Shown here: positions 53,515-64,000 of the stretch, in pieces
Position numbering within the stretch: position 1 is the stretch's first letter
Layout of the letters: each line of letters begins with the position of its first letter
Assembly (NCBI RefSeq): GCF_001984215.1
Contig: NZ_CP019420.1
Coordinates: 124,001-188,000, forward strand
DNA length: 64,000 bases
Direction: 5' to 3'
Origin: Mycobacterium sp. MS1601
GTDB lineage: Bacteria; Actinomycetota; Actinomycetes; Mycobacteriales; Mycobacteriaceae
Translations under genes and position numbers: made by a program
Notes under the pieces: generated by a model
The model's database searches: none
The model's input: the letters and a program-made list of their open reading frames with translations, nothing else
Told to the model about the DNA's origin: nothing

Positions 53515-54776
53515 TCAGGGTATCTCTCCGCACCCTTCTGGCCCCAAGGGACGGGCCGGGGTGTGCACCGGTTCGGGCTTGGGCCGAGTCTCGGGCGCCA
53601 ACAGCCAGCCGACGGCCGCCAGCAGCAGGATGACCCCGCTGATCATGAACGCCCATCCGAACGACAGGTACTGCGCGATCAACCCGACCAACAGCGAGCC
53701 GCCGATGGAACCCACATCGGCCATCATCTGGAAGGTGGCCACCGCCGTGCCTCCGCGCGCCTTGCTGCCGATGATGTCGGCCACCGCAGCCTGCTGTGGC
53801 GAGCTGAAGATGCCCGTCGCAAAACCCGCCACGTAGGCCGACACCAGAAACAGCACCAGGTTGTCACTGAGGCCCACCACAGCCGTCGAGAAGCCGGCGA
53901 CGGTGAGCCCGAGGATCAGCAGCCAGCGTCGTCCCCACCGGTCGGAAATGCGGCCGCTGGGCACCACCGCACACACGTTTCCGATCGCGAACGTCGCCAG
54001 CGCCAGCCCGGCAAACCCGGCGCCACGGTGCAGCACCTCGGTGACGAACAACGGCACCAGCGCCACCCGCAGCCCCCAGGCGGTCCAGCCCGTCGCGAAG
54101 TTGGACAGCAGCGCCGCCCGGTAGGCGCCGTTGCGCAGCACCTGACGCACCGTCACCGTCTCGGTGATCTCGGTCTCCGGCGCCGCCAGCGACGAGTTGC
54201 GCAGGCTGATGAACACCACTGCGGCGGCCACCAGCAGCGCGCCGCCGTAGATCAGGAACGGTGCCGAAAGGCCAAGCCCGGCAGTCAGACTGCCCAGCAC
54301 CGGTCCACCCACTGATCCGATCAGGAAAGCCGAAGAGAACATGCCCGCCACCCGGCCGCGGGCGTCGTCCGGGCTGATCCGGATCATCAGCCCCAGCGCC
54401 GAGATGAAGAACATCGTCGAACCGATACCGCCCAGCGACCGGAACAGCAAGAGCTGCCAGTAGGTTTCGGCGAAGGCGCAGGCACCGGTAGACAGCGCGA
54501 CGATCAGCAAGCCGCTGACGTAGATGCGCCGCTCCCCCAGCCGCTGGATCAACGAGCCCGCGGCTGGGGCGAACGCCAGTCGCATCAACGCAAACGCGGT
54601 GATGACGAACGTTGCGGCGCTGATGCTGACGCCGAAATGCCGGGCGTACTCCGGCAGTACCGGCGCCACCACGCCGTAACCCAGCGCGATGACCGCGTTG
54701 GAGAAGATCAGGACCCAGACCTCACCGGGCAGCTTGGGCTTGGTGGCAACCGAACACTCGCCGTCGGAGACAGCAC

Positions 54777-54780
<4 letters not shown>
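53515..54780 (-). CDS. MFS transporter (drug-efflux/sugar-like, 12 TM)
   Basis: 421 residues. The first helix [20 protein letters not shown], the loop-2 motif [12 protein letters not shown] and [13 protein letters not shown] fit the DHA1 multidrug group. About 12 membrane helices are followed by a Pro-rich polar C terminus. The GTG start overlaps the stop of pgm (GTGA), which is unusual company for an efflux pump and implies coupled translation. The substrate is unknown; export of a sugar or drug is possible. Confidence 0.87.
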
Positions 54781-56411
<1,631 letters not shown>

Positions 56412-56519
56412 GCCCTCAATTCTGCCCACCCCGTCCAGTGGACGCGCAATAGGTGAACTTCGCCGCTTCGATCGACGACGGTACCCCTGCATGTGACGGG
56501 AACCTGACACACTGGCACC

Positions 56520-56906
56520 GTGTTCGGACACGACAACCGCGAGCTGGCTGCCGTGTTCGTCGGGGGCGCGGTGGGGACCCTGGCCCGGGCAGTGTTGTCC
56601 ACCGAGCTGGCTCCGCATCCCGACCAGTGGCCGTGGGCCACGTTCATCGTGAACATCGTCGGGGCGTTCCTGCTGGGCTACTTCACCACCCGCCTGCTGG
56701 AGCGGTTGCCGTTGTCGAGCTACCGCCGGCCGCTGCTGGGCACCGGACTGTGCGGCGGGCTGACCACGTTTTCCACCATGCAGGTCGAGACTCTGCGGAT
56801 GCTGGAGCACCGGGAATTCACGCTGGCCGCCGGATACACCGCAGCCAGCCTGCTGCTCGGGTTCGCGGCGGTGTACGCGGCGACGGCCTTGGTGCGACGC
56901 GCGTGA
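56520..56906 (+). CDS. crcB: CrcB/Fluc fluoride channel, first subunit
   Basis: 128 residues from GTG 56520, four membrane helices. The Fluc signature is present: [13 protein letters not shown] in helix 1, the [14 protein letters not shown]sn motif and [16 protein letters not shown] with the GxxTTFST break. Together with the next gene it likely forms a heterodimeric fluoride exporter. A GTGA overlap couples the two genes. Confidence 0.94.
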   Translation: MFGHDNRELAAVFVGGAVGTLARAVLSTELAPHPDQWPWATFIVNIVGAFLLGYFTTRLLERLPLSSYRRPLLGTGLCGGLTTFSTMQVETLRMLEHREFTLAAGYTAASLLLGFAAVYAATALVRRA

Positions 56907-57268
56907 GCGTCTGGATCTGGGCCGCTGTCATGGTGATCGGCGGGTTCGGCGCGGTAGCACGGCTGGTGGTGGACCGTGCGGTGTCGCGACGCGTCGGCCG
57001 GCCGTTTCCCTTCGGCACGCTGGCAGTGAACATCAGCGGGGCGCTGCTGCTGGGGTTCTTGGGCGGGCTGGCACTCAGCCATGAACAGGCACTGCTGCTG
57101 GGTACCGCCTTTGTGGGCGCGTACACCACCTTCTCCACCTGGATGCTGGAAACCCATCGGCTGGCTGAGGAACGCCAGCTCCTGCCGGCGCTGGCCAACG
57201 TCGTGGTCAGCGTGGTGTTGGGGATCGGGGCGGCCTTCTGCGGTCAGTGGCTGGCAGGGTTGACATGA
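56903..57268 (+). CDS. crcB: CrcB/Fluc fluoride channel, second subunit
   Basis: 121 residues from GTG 56903. Four helices with [29 protein letters not shown] and [18 protein letters not shown]. The paired subunits of actinobacteria insert in opposite orientation to make dual-topology channels. It overlaps the upstream gene by 4 bases and the DUF190 gene downstream by 4 (ATGA). Confidence 0.94.
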   Translation: MSVWIWAAVMVIGGFGAVARLVVDRAVSRRVGRPFPFGTLAVNISGALLLGFLGGLALSHEQALLLGTAFVGAYTTFSTWMLETHRLAEERQLLPALANVVVSVVLGIGAAFCGQWLAGLT

Positions 57269-58230
57269 GCGAGATCTTCACCGCGTACTTCGCAGAACGA
57301 GAACGCACGGGCGGCCGCTTCCTGGCCGACGCCGTGCTGGAACTGTTCGGCCGACGGGAGGTGCCGACCAGCGTGATGTTGCGCGGTATCGCCTCATTCG
57401 GGTCCACCAACATCCTGCGCACCGACCGCACGCTCACCCTGTCGGAGGATCCGCCGGTGGCCATCGTCGCCGTCGACACGCCAGAACGCATCGGCGCCCT
57501 GGCCCAGGACGTCGCCGCCATGACGGGTGTCGGCCTGCTCTGCCGGGAACGCAGCGGCGCCATGCCCACCGACGGCGATGTCCGGGTCACGTTCTACCTT
57601 CACCACCGAGTCCATGTGACCGTGTGCGACGTGCTGCACCGGCTGGGGTTCTCCAGTGCGGAAGTGTTTCTCGGAGTGGACGGTACCGTCGCCGGTACGC
57701 GTCGACGCGGGAAGTTCTTCAGCCGCAACCTGTCGGTGCCGCTGATGGTCTCCGGTGTCGGCACAGCTGCACAGGCTGCCGCGGCGGTGGACACGTTTCC
57801 GCACATCCCGGCGACGGTCCACCCTGTGCAGGTCTGCAAACGGCAAGGGCAGAGGTTGGCCACCCCGCCAAGCGATGCGGCGTTCGCGAAGCTGGTGGTC
57901 CGCACCGCCGAGGACGCCCGCCACGACGGCAGACCGATTCACCGGGCGCTGGTCGGTGCGCTCAAGGACGCCGGGGGCAGCGGGGCGACGGCACTGCGGG
58001 GCGTCTGGGGTTTCCACGACGGCAGCCGCCCCCACGGAGACCGGTTCTTCCAGCTGTCCCGCCACGTTCCGGTGCACACCATGATCATCGACACCCAGGA
58101 ACGAATTGCCGCCGCGTTCCCGATCGTCGACGCGCTGACCGCCGACATCGGACTGGTGACCTGCGAGCCGGTGGCCGCAGTGCTGGCCCGGCACGGCGAG
58201 CAAAGCCGCGGCAGTCTGCACACCGACTGA
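57265..58230 (+). CDS. Double DUF190-domain protein of the fluoride operon
   Basis: 321 residues from ATG 57265. Two DUF190 units are visible: residues about 5-105 (RFLADAVLELFGRREVPTSV, MLRGIASFGSTNILRTDRTL) and about 205-310 (PIHRALVGALKDAGGSGATA, LRGVWGFHDGSRPHGDRFFQ). DUF190 is a ferredoxin-like, PII-resembling fold commonly beside crcB; most members are single-domain of about 110 residues, so this is a fused duplication with a linker. It probably modulates or senses fluoride handling. It shares a coupled operon with both channel genes. Confidence 0.88.
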   Translation: MSEIFTAYFAERERTGGRFLADAVLELFGRREVPTSVMLRGIASFGSTNILRTDRTLTLSEDPPVAIVAVDTPERIGALAQDVAAMTGVGLLCRERSGAMPTDGDVRVTFYLHHRVHVTVCDVLHRLGFSSAEVFLGVDGTVAGTRRRGKFFSRNLSVPLMVSGVGTAAQAAAAVDTFPHIPATVHPVQVCKRQGQRLATPPSDAAFAKLVVRTAEDARHDGRPIHRALVGALKDAGGSGATALRGVWGFHDGSRPHGDRFFQLSRHVPVHTMIIDTQERIAAAFPIVDALTADIGLVTCEPVAAVLARHGEQSRGSLHTD

Positions 58231-58252
58231 CATCACAGCCGCCACAGGGAGG

Positions 58253-58271
58253 TAAGCGTAGCCTTACTTTA
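58253..58271. promoter_or_regulatory. Iron box (IdeR/DtxR-like) upstream of mbtL
   Basis: TAAGCGTAGCCTTACTTTA matches the IdeR consensus TTAGGTTAGSCTAACCTAA at 13 of 19 positions; GTAAG and CTTAC around it (58252-58256 and 58263-58267) form a perfect 5-base dyad. It lies 25 bases before the mbtL start, the expected place for iron-dependent repression, and its genes are known IdeR targets in mycobacteria. Confidence 0.75.
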
Positions 58272-58295
58272 GCCCGCGGTGTAACGTCGCCCCGC

Positions 58296-58556
58296 ATGGA
58301 GACGTCAAGCCCGGAAGCCGTCAGCGCGGCCCTCACGGAGATCCTGCGCGACGACCTGAACGTCGACATCAGCCGCGTGACACGCGACTCCCGCCTGATC
58401 GACGACGTGGGCCTGGACTCGGTTGCCTTCGCGGTCGGAATGGTGGCCATCGAGGACAAGATCGGCGTGGCACTCTCCGAGGAAGACCTGCTGACCTGCA
58501 ACACAGTGGGTGATCTCGAGGCCGCGATCCTGGCGAAGGTGCCGGCCGGCCAGTGA
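58296..58556 (+). CDS. mbtL: Acyl carrier protein of mycobactin biosynthesis
   Basis: 86 residues. The phosphopantetheine serine is in [10 protein letters not shown] (about residue 41); the rest is an acidic helical ACP, with [19 protein letters not shown] before it. In the mbt-2 locus MbtL carries the mycobactin lipid chain. It starts 25 bases after the iron box and overlaps the next gene (GTGA). Confidence 0.9.
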   Translation: METSSPEAVSAALTEILRDDLNVDISRVTRDSRLIDDVGLDSVAFAVGMVAIEDKIGVALSEEDLLTCNTVGDLEAAILAKVPAGQ

Positions 58557-60130
58557 GCTCGCTCGCGACCGCACTGTCGCGGGCAATGACAGCATCCACC
58601 AACGACCTCGTCCTGCTCGACAAAGGCACCGGGGCGTGGGTCCGCCACCCCTGGCAAGAAGTCCACGCCAGGGCCGAGAACATCGCCGAACGTGTCCTCG
58701 ACGGACCAGCCGGCGCCGTAGGACTGGTGGGTGAACCGACCATCGAATTTGTCGCCGGCATCCACGGCGCCTGGCTGGCCGGGCGCTCCCTGTCCATCCT
58801 GCCCGGCCCCATCCGCGGCGCCGACGAACAGCAGTGGGCGCACGCCACCGCGCGGCGGTTCACCGGTATCGGGGTGTCCCAGGTGTTCAGCCATGGCGAT
58901 CAGCTGAACCTGTTGCGCGCCAACGACTCCGCGGTGACCTTCCACGACGCCACCGAGGTCGGCAACGATCGGCGCTCAAGCACCCTGACCATGCAGCCCA
59001 CACCCGAGGGTGTCCCCGCGGTGCTCCAGGGCACCGCCGGATCCACCGGCACACCGCGCACCGCGATGCTGTCGCCGGAGGCCGTGCTCAGCAACGTGAG
59101 CGGCTTGCTCGAACACACCCGCGTCGACCCCAGCCAGGACATCGGCTGCACCTGGTTGCCGCTGTACCACGACATGGGGCTGACGTTCCTGCTCACCGGG
59201 TTCCTGACCGGCGGCGAGATGTGGCTGGCGCCGACCTCGGCGTTCTCCGCCTCCCCGTTCCGGTGGCTGTCCTGGCTGTCGGACAGTGGCGCAAGCCTCA
59301 CCGCCGCACCGAATTTCGCGTACTCGGTGCTGGGCAAGTACGCGCGACGAGTGCCGGATGTCGACCTCAGCCGGGTGCGCTTCGCGTTGAACGGCGGCGA
59401 GCCCATCGACTGTGAAGGATTTCAGCTGTTCCTCACCGAGTTGAGCCGTTTCGGCCTTGACCCACATGCCGCTGCCCCGTCCTACGGCCTGGCCGAGTCG
59501 ACCTGCGCCGCCACGTCGCCACTGCCGGGCTCCGGTCTACTGTTCGACGAGATCATCGACCCGATAACCGATTCCGTACGCAGGCACGCCGTGCTGGGTG
59601 AACCCATCCCCGGTATGGAGCTGCGCATCAATCCCACCGAGGACATGTCCATCGCAGGGCGCGACGTGGGCGAGGTCGAGATCCGGGGTACCTCGATGAT
59701 GTCCGGATACCTGGGCCAGGAGAGCCTGGCACCCGGCGAATGGTTCCGCACCGGCGATCTCGGCTACCTCACCAACGCCGGCCTGGTGGTGTGCGGCCGG
59801 ATCAAGGAACTGATCACCGTGGCGGGCCGCAACATCTTCCCCACCGAGATCGAACAGGTGGCCGCCCAGGTGCGCGGTGTTCGTGCCGGTGCCGTGGTAG
59901 CGGTGGCCGCCGACAAGGATTCGGCACGGCCCGGGCTGATCGTCGCCGCTGAGTTCCGCGGCCCCGACGAGGCAGGCGCTCGCAGCGAGCTGGTGCAACG
60001 AGTGGCCTCGCAGTGCGGTGTGGTACCCGCCGACGTGGTGTTCATGGCGCCGGGTTCGCTGCCCCGCACGTCGTCGGGCAAGCTGAAGCGACTCGAAGTC
60101 AAGCAGACCCTGCAGGCGGTGCGGGTATGA
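58553..60130 (+). CDS. mbtM: Fatty acyl-AMP ligase of mycobactin biosynthesis
   Basis: 525 residues, GTG start. ANL-superfamily motifs: [29 protein letters not shown] and ALNGGEPID (FAAL-like region), [33 protein letters not shown] and the lysine loop [15 protein letters not shown]. MbtM (FadD33) activates a long-chain fatty acid as acyl-AMP and loads it onto MbtL. Overlaps mbtN by 4 bases (ATGA). Confidence 0.92.
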   Translation: MSSLATALSRAMTASTNDLVLLDKGTGAWVRHPWQEVHARAENIAERVLDGPAGAVGLVGEPTIEFVAGIHGAWLAGRSLSILPGPIRGADEQQWAHATARRFTGIGVSQVFSHGDQLNLLRANDSAVTFHDATEVGNDRRSSTLTMQPTPEGVPAVLQGTAGSTGTPRTAMLSPEAVLSNVSGLLEHTRVDPSQDIGCTWLPLYHDMGLTFLLTGFLTGGEMWLAPTSAFSASPFRWLSWLSDSGASLTAAPNFAYSVLGKYARRVPDVDLSRVRFALNGGEPIDCEGFQLFLTELSRFGLDPHAAAPSYGLAESTCAATSPLPGSGLLFDEIIDPITDSVRRHAVLGEPIPGMELRINPTEDMSIAGRDVGEVEIRGTSMMSGYLGQESLAPGEWFRTGDLGYLTNAGLVVCGRIKELITVAGRNIFPTEIEQVAAQVRGVRAGAVVAVAADKDSARPGLIVAAEFRGPDEAGARSELVQRVASQCGVVPADVVFMAPGSLPRTSSGKLKRLEVKQTLQAVRV

Positions 60131-61281
60131 GTGATCTGGATGCCTACCGTCTGCTGCTCGACCAGGTTTTCGACCAGCAGATCGTCGACTGGACCGCCGA
60201 AGCCGAAGCCTGCGAACGCTTTCCCCGCAAGTTGATCGAACACCTCGGCACCAGTGGGGTGTTCCGCAGCAAGTGGGGCCCCGCGGGCGGTCAGCACCCC
60301 GATGTCGCCAAACTCAACGAACTCGCCTTCCGACTCGGTCGTCTCGGGTCAGCGGGCATCGGCGTCGGCGTCAGCCTGCATGACTCGGCTATCGCGCTGT
60401 TACGCCGCTTCGGTAGATCCGAGCACCTCAAGACCATTTGCGAGCAGGCCATCGACGGTCGGGCGGTGCTGTGCATCGCTGCCTCCGAGGAGTCGGGCGG
60501 CTCGGATCTACAGATCGTGGAAACCGAAGTGCGTTCTGCACGGGATGGTTTCGAGATCCGAGGCATCAAGAAGTTCGTTTCGCTTTCTCCTATCGCCGAT
60601 CACATCATGGTGGTGGCCCGCAGCGTCGATCACGATGCCACCAGCCGGCACGGCAACGTCCTGGTGATCGCCGTGCCCACAGCACAGGTCGACGTACAGA
60701 CACCCTGGCGCAAGGTGGGGGCAGGCCCACTGGACACCGCGGCGGTGCACATCGACACCTGGGTCCCCGCCGACCATCTGGTGGCCCGCCCCGGCACCGG
60801 CCTGGCCGCCATCTCCTGGGGCCTGGCTCATGAGCGTATGTCGGTGGCCGGGCAGGTGGCATCGTCTTGTCAGCGGATCCTCGGCATCACCCACGCCCGC
60901 ATGGTGCAGCGTCGCCAGTTCGGCGCCACCCTGTTCGAACACCAGGCGCTGCGGCTGCGGATGGCCGATCTGCAGGCCCGGGTGGATCTGCTGCGCCACG
61001 GGCTCACCGGCATTGCCGCACAAGGCAAGTTGGACCTGCGCGCGTCCGCTGCGGTCAAGGTGACGGCCGCGCGTCTTGGCGAGGAGGTCCTCTCGGAGTG
61101 CATGCACATCTTCGGCGGCTCCGGCTATCTGGTGGACGAGACGCCGTTGGGTCGCTGGTGGCGCGACATGAAGCTCGCGCGAGTGGGCGGCGGCACCGAC
61201 GAAGTGCTGTGGGAGCTGGTGGCCGCGGCCATGAAGCCGGACTTCGCGGGTTATGACGCGATGATCGGCCCGCGCGACTGA
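60127..61281 (+). CDS. mbtN: Acyl-ACP dehydrogenase of mycobactin biosynthesis
   Basis: 384 residues from ATG 60127. Acyl-CoA dehydrogenase-like with [14 protein letters not shown] (FAD contact), [13 protein letters not shown], the [20 protein letters not shown] helix and the C-terminal [31 protein letters not shown]. MbtN (FadE14) introduces the cis double bond of the mycobactin chain on the MbtL-bound acyl group. The usual mbtK neighbour is not seen. Confidence 0.92.
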   Translation: MSDLDAYRLLLDQVFDQQIVDWTAEAEACERFPRKLIEHLGTSGVFRSKWGPAGGQHPDVAKLNELAFRLGRLGSAGIGVGVSLHDSAIALLRRFGRSEHLKTICEQAIDGRAVLCIAASEESGGSDLQIVETEVRSARDGFEIRGIKKFVSLSPIADHIMVVARSVDHDATSRHGNVLVIAVPTAQVDVQTPWRKVGAGPLDTAAVHIDTWVPADHLVARPGTGLAAISWGLAHERMSVAGQVASSCQRILGITHARMVQRRQFGATLFEHQALRLRMADLQARVDLLRHGLTGIAAQGKLDLRASAAVKVTAARLGEEVLSECMHIFGGSGYLVDETPLGRWWRDMKLARVGGGTDEVLWELVAAAMKPDFAGYDAMIGPRD

Positions 61282-61324
61282 GCCTGATGTTGCCGGGGCA
61301 CGGGATTGTCAATACCGTCAGCGC

Positions 61325-64000
61325 GTGACCGATGCCATCACCCTGGTAGGTCGAGACAGCGAACTCGCCACCATCAGGGAACTGCTGGCCCTGGCCCGCA
61401 ACGGCTTGGGTGCAGCCCTGGTGGTGCGCGGCGAACCCGGAATCGGCAAGACTGCGCTCCTGGACGCGGCCACCACCGACCGGTCCGGGATGCGTGTCAT
61501 CCGTGTCGACGGCTACGAGGCCGAGGCCGCCATGCCGTACGCGGGGTTGCACCGGGTGGGGCTGACACTGCAGCAGTACCTGCCCACGCTCACCGATCGC
61601 CACCGTGCCGCACTGACGGTGGCCTGGGGCGCACAAGAGGGACCGGTTCCCGACCGCTTCCTGGTGGGGCTGGCCATGCTCGCGCTGTGTGCGGCAGCAG
61701 GCGCAGACCAACCGGTGGTGTGCATCATGGACGACGCGCACTGGCTGGACTCCGAATCGCTGTCGGTGCTGGCGTTCGTGGCGCGCCGGCTCACTGCGGA
61801 GTCCACGGTGCTGCTGTTCGCCTCACGCGACCACCAGGACACCGACACCGCCCTGGCCGGCATCGAGGTGATGCGGCTGTCCGGGCTGGACTCGCGGTCA
61901 GCGGTCCGGCTGCTCACCACCACTTTGGCCGAGGGATCGGATCCTTTTGCCGCACAACGTATCGCCGAGGCCACCAGCGGCAATCCTCTGGCACTGCTCG
62001 ACCTTGCCCGTGACCTCAGCGTGCGACAGGTCAGCGATCTCACCCTGGCGGGCGACCCGGTACCGATCGGGAAGCGACTCGAGGCGCACTACCTGCGGCA
62101 GGTCCGGGAACTGTCCGCCGAAGCGCAGACGTGGCTGTTGGTGGCCGCCACCGCGTCGGCCGGGCACCCCGACCTCATCGAACGTGCCGCCGCGCAGTTG
62201 GGATCCTCACCGCAGGACGGTGCCGCGGCCGCAGCGGCAGGGCTGGTCAAACACAGCAGCACCAGCATCGACTTCCGCCACCCCCTGATCAGGTCCGCGG
62301 TGTACTCAGCGGCTACCGGAGCACAGCGGCGACGGGTCCATTCCATGCTGGCCGACGAAGCCGAGGCTTTGAACCTGCTCGAAGTGCAGGTCTGGCATGC
62401 CGCCAAGGCCACGCTGGGTCCCGCACCAGAGGTCGCCGACCGTCTCGACGACGTGGCCCAGCGCGCGGGGCGCCGCGGCGGCCTGGCCTCTCAGGCCAGC
62501 CTGCTGAATCAGGCCGCCGAGTTGACACCACCTGGACCGCAACGCAATGCGCGACTGTTGTCCGCTGCCGAAGCGGCAAGCGCGGCGGGGGCAGCACATC
62601 TGTCCCGCGACCTGCTGGACCGCATCGACGCCGACCACCTGGACGCGGTGCAGCACGGACGACTGCTCTCGGCCGAGACGGCGTGGGCGATGTTCGTTGC
62701 CGATCCGGCCGCCGTGATGCGCGGCCCGGCCCAGATGCTCGAGGCCGCCGAGTTCTTCCACGGTGCGGACTGCACATTGGAGCACAAGGCCCTGCTCAAG
62801 GCGTTCGAGCATGCGCTTGTGACCGAGCAGCAGATGCAGGGCACCGACCTCAAGGAACTCGGCCGCCGACTGCAGGCGGGTGTGCGGTGCGCCGAGGGCC
62901 CGCTGCGGGTGTTGTTGGAGGCGCTGGCGACACACGTCCTGGCGCCCTACGCTCAGGCCGTGCCGCCCATGCGAGCGGCACTGGCCGTCCTGGCTGAACT
63001 CGACGACTCCATGCTGCAGGACTGTGGATTTGTCGGAATAGCTTTCGCCACCGGCCTTTTCGACGACGCTGCCGCCATCCGGTATCTCGACCGACTGACC
63101 GCCATCGCCAGGGACAACGGCACCCTGCGTGCCTTGGACACAGTGCTGTGGGTGCGGGCGTCGTTCGAAGTGGGTCGTGGCGACCCGGCCACAGCACGGA
63201 TGTTCATGGACCAGGTTCGCGAACTGCGGCGGGCCATCGGATACGAGGCAGAGAACGTCGTCAACGTCCCCGTCCTCGCCTGGTCCGACACCCCCGCCGA
63301 GCATGTCGACGGACTCGCTTCGCTGATCGCGCAGATGGGCTTCGGCGGTGTGCACCTGTCCACCCACGCCGCGCTGGCCGTGCGCGAGATCGCCGAGAAC
63401 CGCTACGACGCCGCCTTCGACCGTCTGCAGCCACTCGTCGCGCGGCCCTTCCTGCAGGTCACCTATCTGCAACTCGCCGATTTCGCCGAATCCGCCTACC
63501 GCACCGGCCATCTCGAGGCGGCCACCGAGACGGCCGCCACCCTCTCGAGAATGGCCGACGTCAACGACGCCGCGTGGCTGCACGGACTCGACCATCGCTG
63601 CCGGGCGCTGCTCGACGATGACGAACAGCACTACCAACTGGCCGTCGACTTGTTGTCCACGGTGTCCGTACCGATGGAGCTGGGGCGCGCGCGACTGCTC
63701 TACGGCGAGTGGCTGCGCCGGCGCAAGCGTCGACGCGCCGCGCGGGTGGAGCTGCGGGCGGCGCTGGAGATCTTCGAACGGATCGAAGCGACTGCCTTTG
63801 CCGAGCGGGCGCGCGCCGAACTCGCCGCCACCGGGGAGAGCCCGGCCCAGCGGGAATCGGTGGCGGGCGTGGAGATGTCGCCGCGGGAGGCGGCGGTGGC
63901 AGGCATGGCTGCAGGCGGCGCCACCAACGCTGAAATCGCGGCGTCGCTGTTCATCAGCGTCAACACCGTCGACTACCACCTGCGCAAAGTGTTCGGCAAG
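61325..64000 (+). CDS. LuxR-family AAA (STAND) regulator, 3' end cut by window
   Basis: GTG 61325 opens a frame of 892 codons without stop up to the window end. Order: Walker A VVRGEPGIGKTALL (33-46), Walker B VVCIMDDAHWLDSES, a long helical TPR-like middle part, and a C-terminal LuxR helix-turn-helix starting MSPREAAVAGMAAGGATNAE and continuing SVNTVDYHLRKVFG (from about residue 850). This is a LAL/MalT-like activator. Only the last few residues are missing. Target unknown; it follows the mycobactin genes by 43 bases but need not control them. Confidence 0.9.
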   Translation, partial: MTDAITLVGRDSELATIRELLALARNGLGAALVVRGEPGIGKTALLDAATTDRSGMRVIRVDGYEAEAAMPYAGLHRVGLTLQQYLPTLTDRHRAALTVAWGAQEGPVPDRFLVGLAMLALCAAAGADQPVVCIMDDAHWLDSESLSVLAFVARRLTAESTVLLFASRDHQDTDTALAGIEVMRLSGLDSRSAVRLLTTTLAEGSDPFAAQRIAEATSGNPLALLDLARDLSVRQVSDLTLAGDPVPIGKRLEAHYLRQVRELSAEAQTWLLVAATASAGHPDLIERAAAQLGSSPQDGAAAAAAGLVKHSSTSIDFRHPLIRSAVYSAATGAQRRRVHSMLADEAEALNLLEVQVWHAAKATLGPAPEVADRLDDVAQRAGRRGGLASQASLLNQAAELTPPGPQRNARLLSAAEAASAAGAAHLSRDLLDRIDADHLDAVQHGRLLSAETAWAMFVADPAAVMRGPAQMLEAAEFFHGADCTLEHKALLKAFEHALVTEQQMQGTDLKELGRRLQAGVRCAEGPLRVLLEALATHVLAPYAQAVPPMRAALAVLAELDDSMLQDCGFVGIAFATGLFDDAAAIRYLDRLTAIARDNGTLRALDTVLWVRASFEVGRGDPATARMFMDQVRELRRAIGYEAENVVNVPVLAWSDTPAEHVDGLASLIAQMGFGGVHLSTHAALAVREIAENRYDAAFDRLQPLVARPFLQVTYLQLADFAESAYRTGHLEAATETAATLSRMADVNDAAWLHGLDHRCRALLDDDEQHYQLAVDLLSTVSVPMELGRARLLYGEWLRRRKRRRAARVELRAALEIFERIEATAFAERARAELAATGESPAQRESVAGVEMSPREAAVAGMAAGGATNAEIAASLFISVNTVDYHLRKVFGK

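Noticed and set aside
56412..56519. Possible fluoride riboswitch before crcB
   Set aside because: The region is short and I could not find the conserved pseudoknot and junction sequences of the crcB motif.
62306..63979. 557-codon open frame on the minus strand
   Set aside because: It is the opposite-strand shadow of the LuxR-AAA gene; no domain is recognisable and its codon third positions do not follow the GC bias.

Overview
The window is about 64 kb of high-GC actinobacterial DNA, most likely a chromosomal segment of a fast-growing, environmental Mycobacterium (Mycolicibacterium). The evidence is a mycobactin acyl-chain locus (mbtL-mbtM-mbtN) behind an iron-box-like palindrome, a LigB-type ATP-dependent DNA ligase, the accessory tail of a Huc-type (group 2a) [NiFe]-hydrogenase operon, a type III polyketide synthase cluster, paired CrcB fluoride channels, and the many GTG/ATGA translational couplings. 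No insertion sequence, integrase, phage gene or CRISPR array was seen.

Layout. 1-3.8 kb: end of a hydrogenase operon (DUF5947, DUF6084, a 413-aa unknown, a 39-aa membrane peptide, maturation protease, HypC, DUF6390). 3.7-13.3 kb: an SDR and pyruvate:quinone oxidoreductase on the minus strand, a membrane-anchored molybdenum oxidoreductase, LigB, a DEAD-box helicase with a long leader, and an MFS exporter coupled to two small unknown proteins. 13.5-30.5 kb: a ROK regulator, then a sugar-acid region. It has two glucarate-dehydratase-type enzymes, a 5-dehydro-4-deoxyglucarate dehydratase, a 2-oxoglutarate semialdehyde dehydrogenase, two D-2-hydroxyacid dehydrogenases, IclR and LysR regulators, a TauE-like permease and a complete peptide-type ABC importer. 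Together these describe uptake of an aldarate or related acid sugar and its conversion to 2-oxoglutarate.

30.6-46 kb: a paired acyl-CoA dehydrogenase, MgtE, a cytochrome P450 with a divergent TetR, PurU, an SDR with a divergent TetR, a DUF899 protein, an AfsR/SARP-like giant regulator, a hemerythrin protein, and LldD lactate dehydrogenase preceded by two LldR-like operators. 46-53 kb: an O-methyltransferase divergent from UbiA, a type III PKS and an ICMT-like methyltransferase, probably a phenolic-lipid or quinone-like pathway; then a cyclase-AAA giant regulator and a 65-aa protein. 53-58 kb: tRNA-Ala(GGC), an MFS transporter coupled to phosphoglucomutase, and crcB-crcB-DUF190. 58-61 kb: mbtL-mbtM-mbtN. 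The window ends inside a LuxR-type AAA regulator.

All function calls rest on recognised motifs, family-typical length and gene context read by eye; no database search was run. Long open frames on the strand opposite real genes are common here because of GC-rich codons and were left out.
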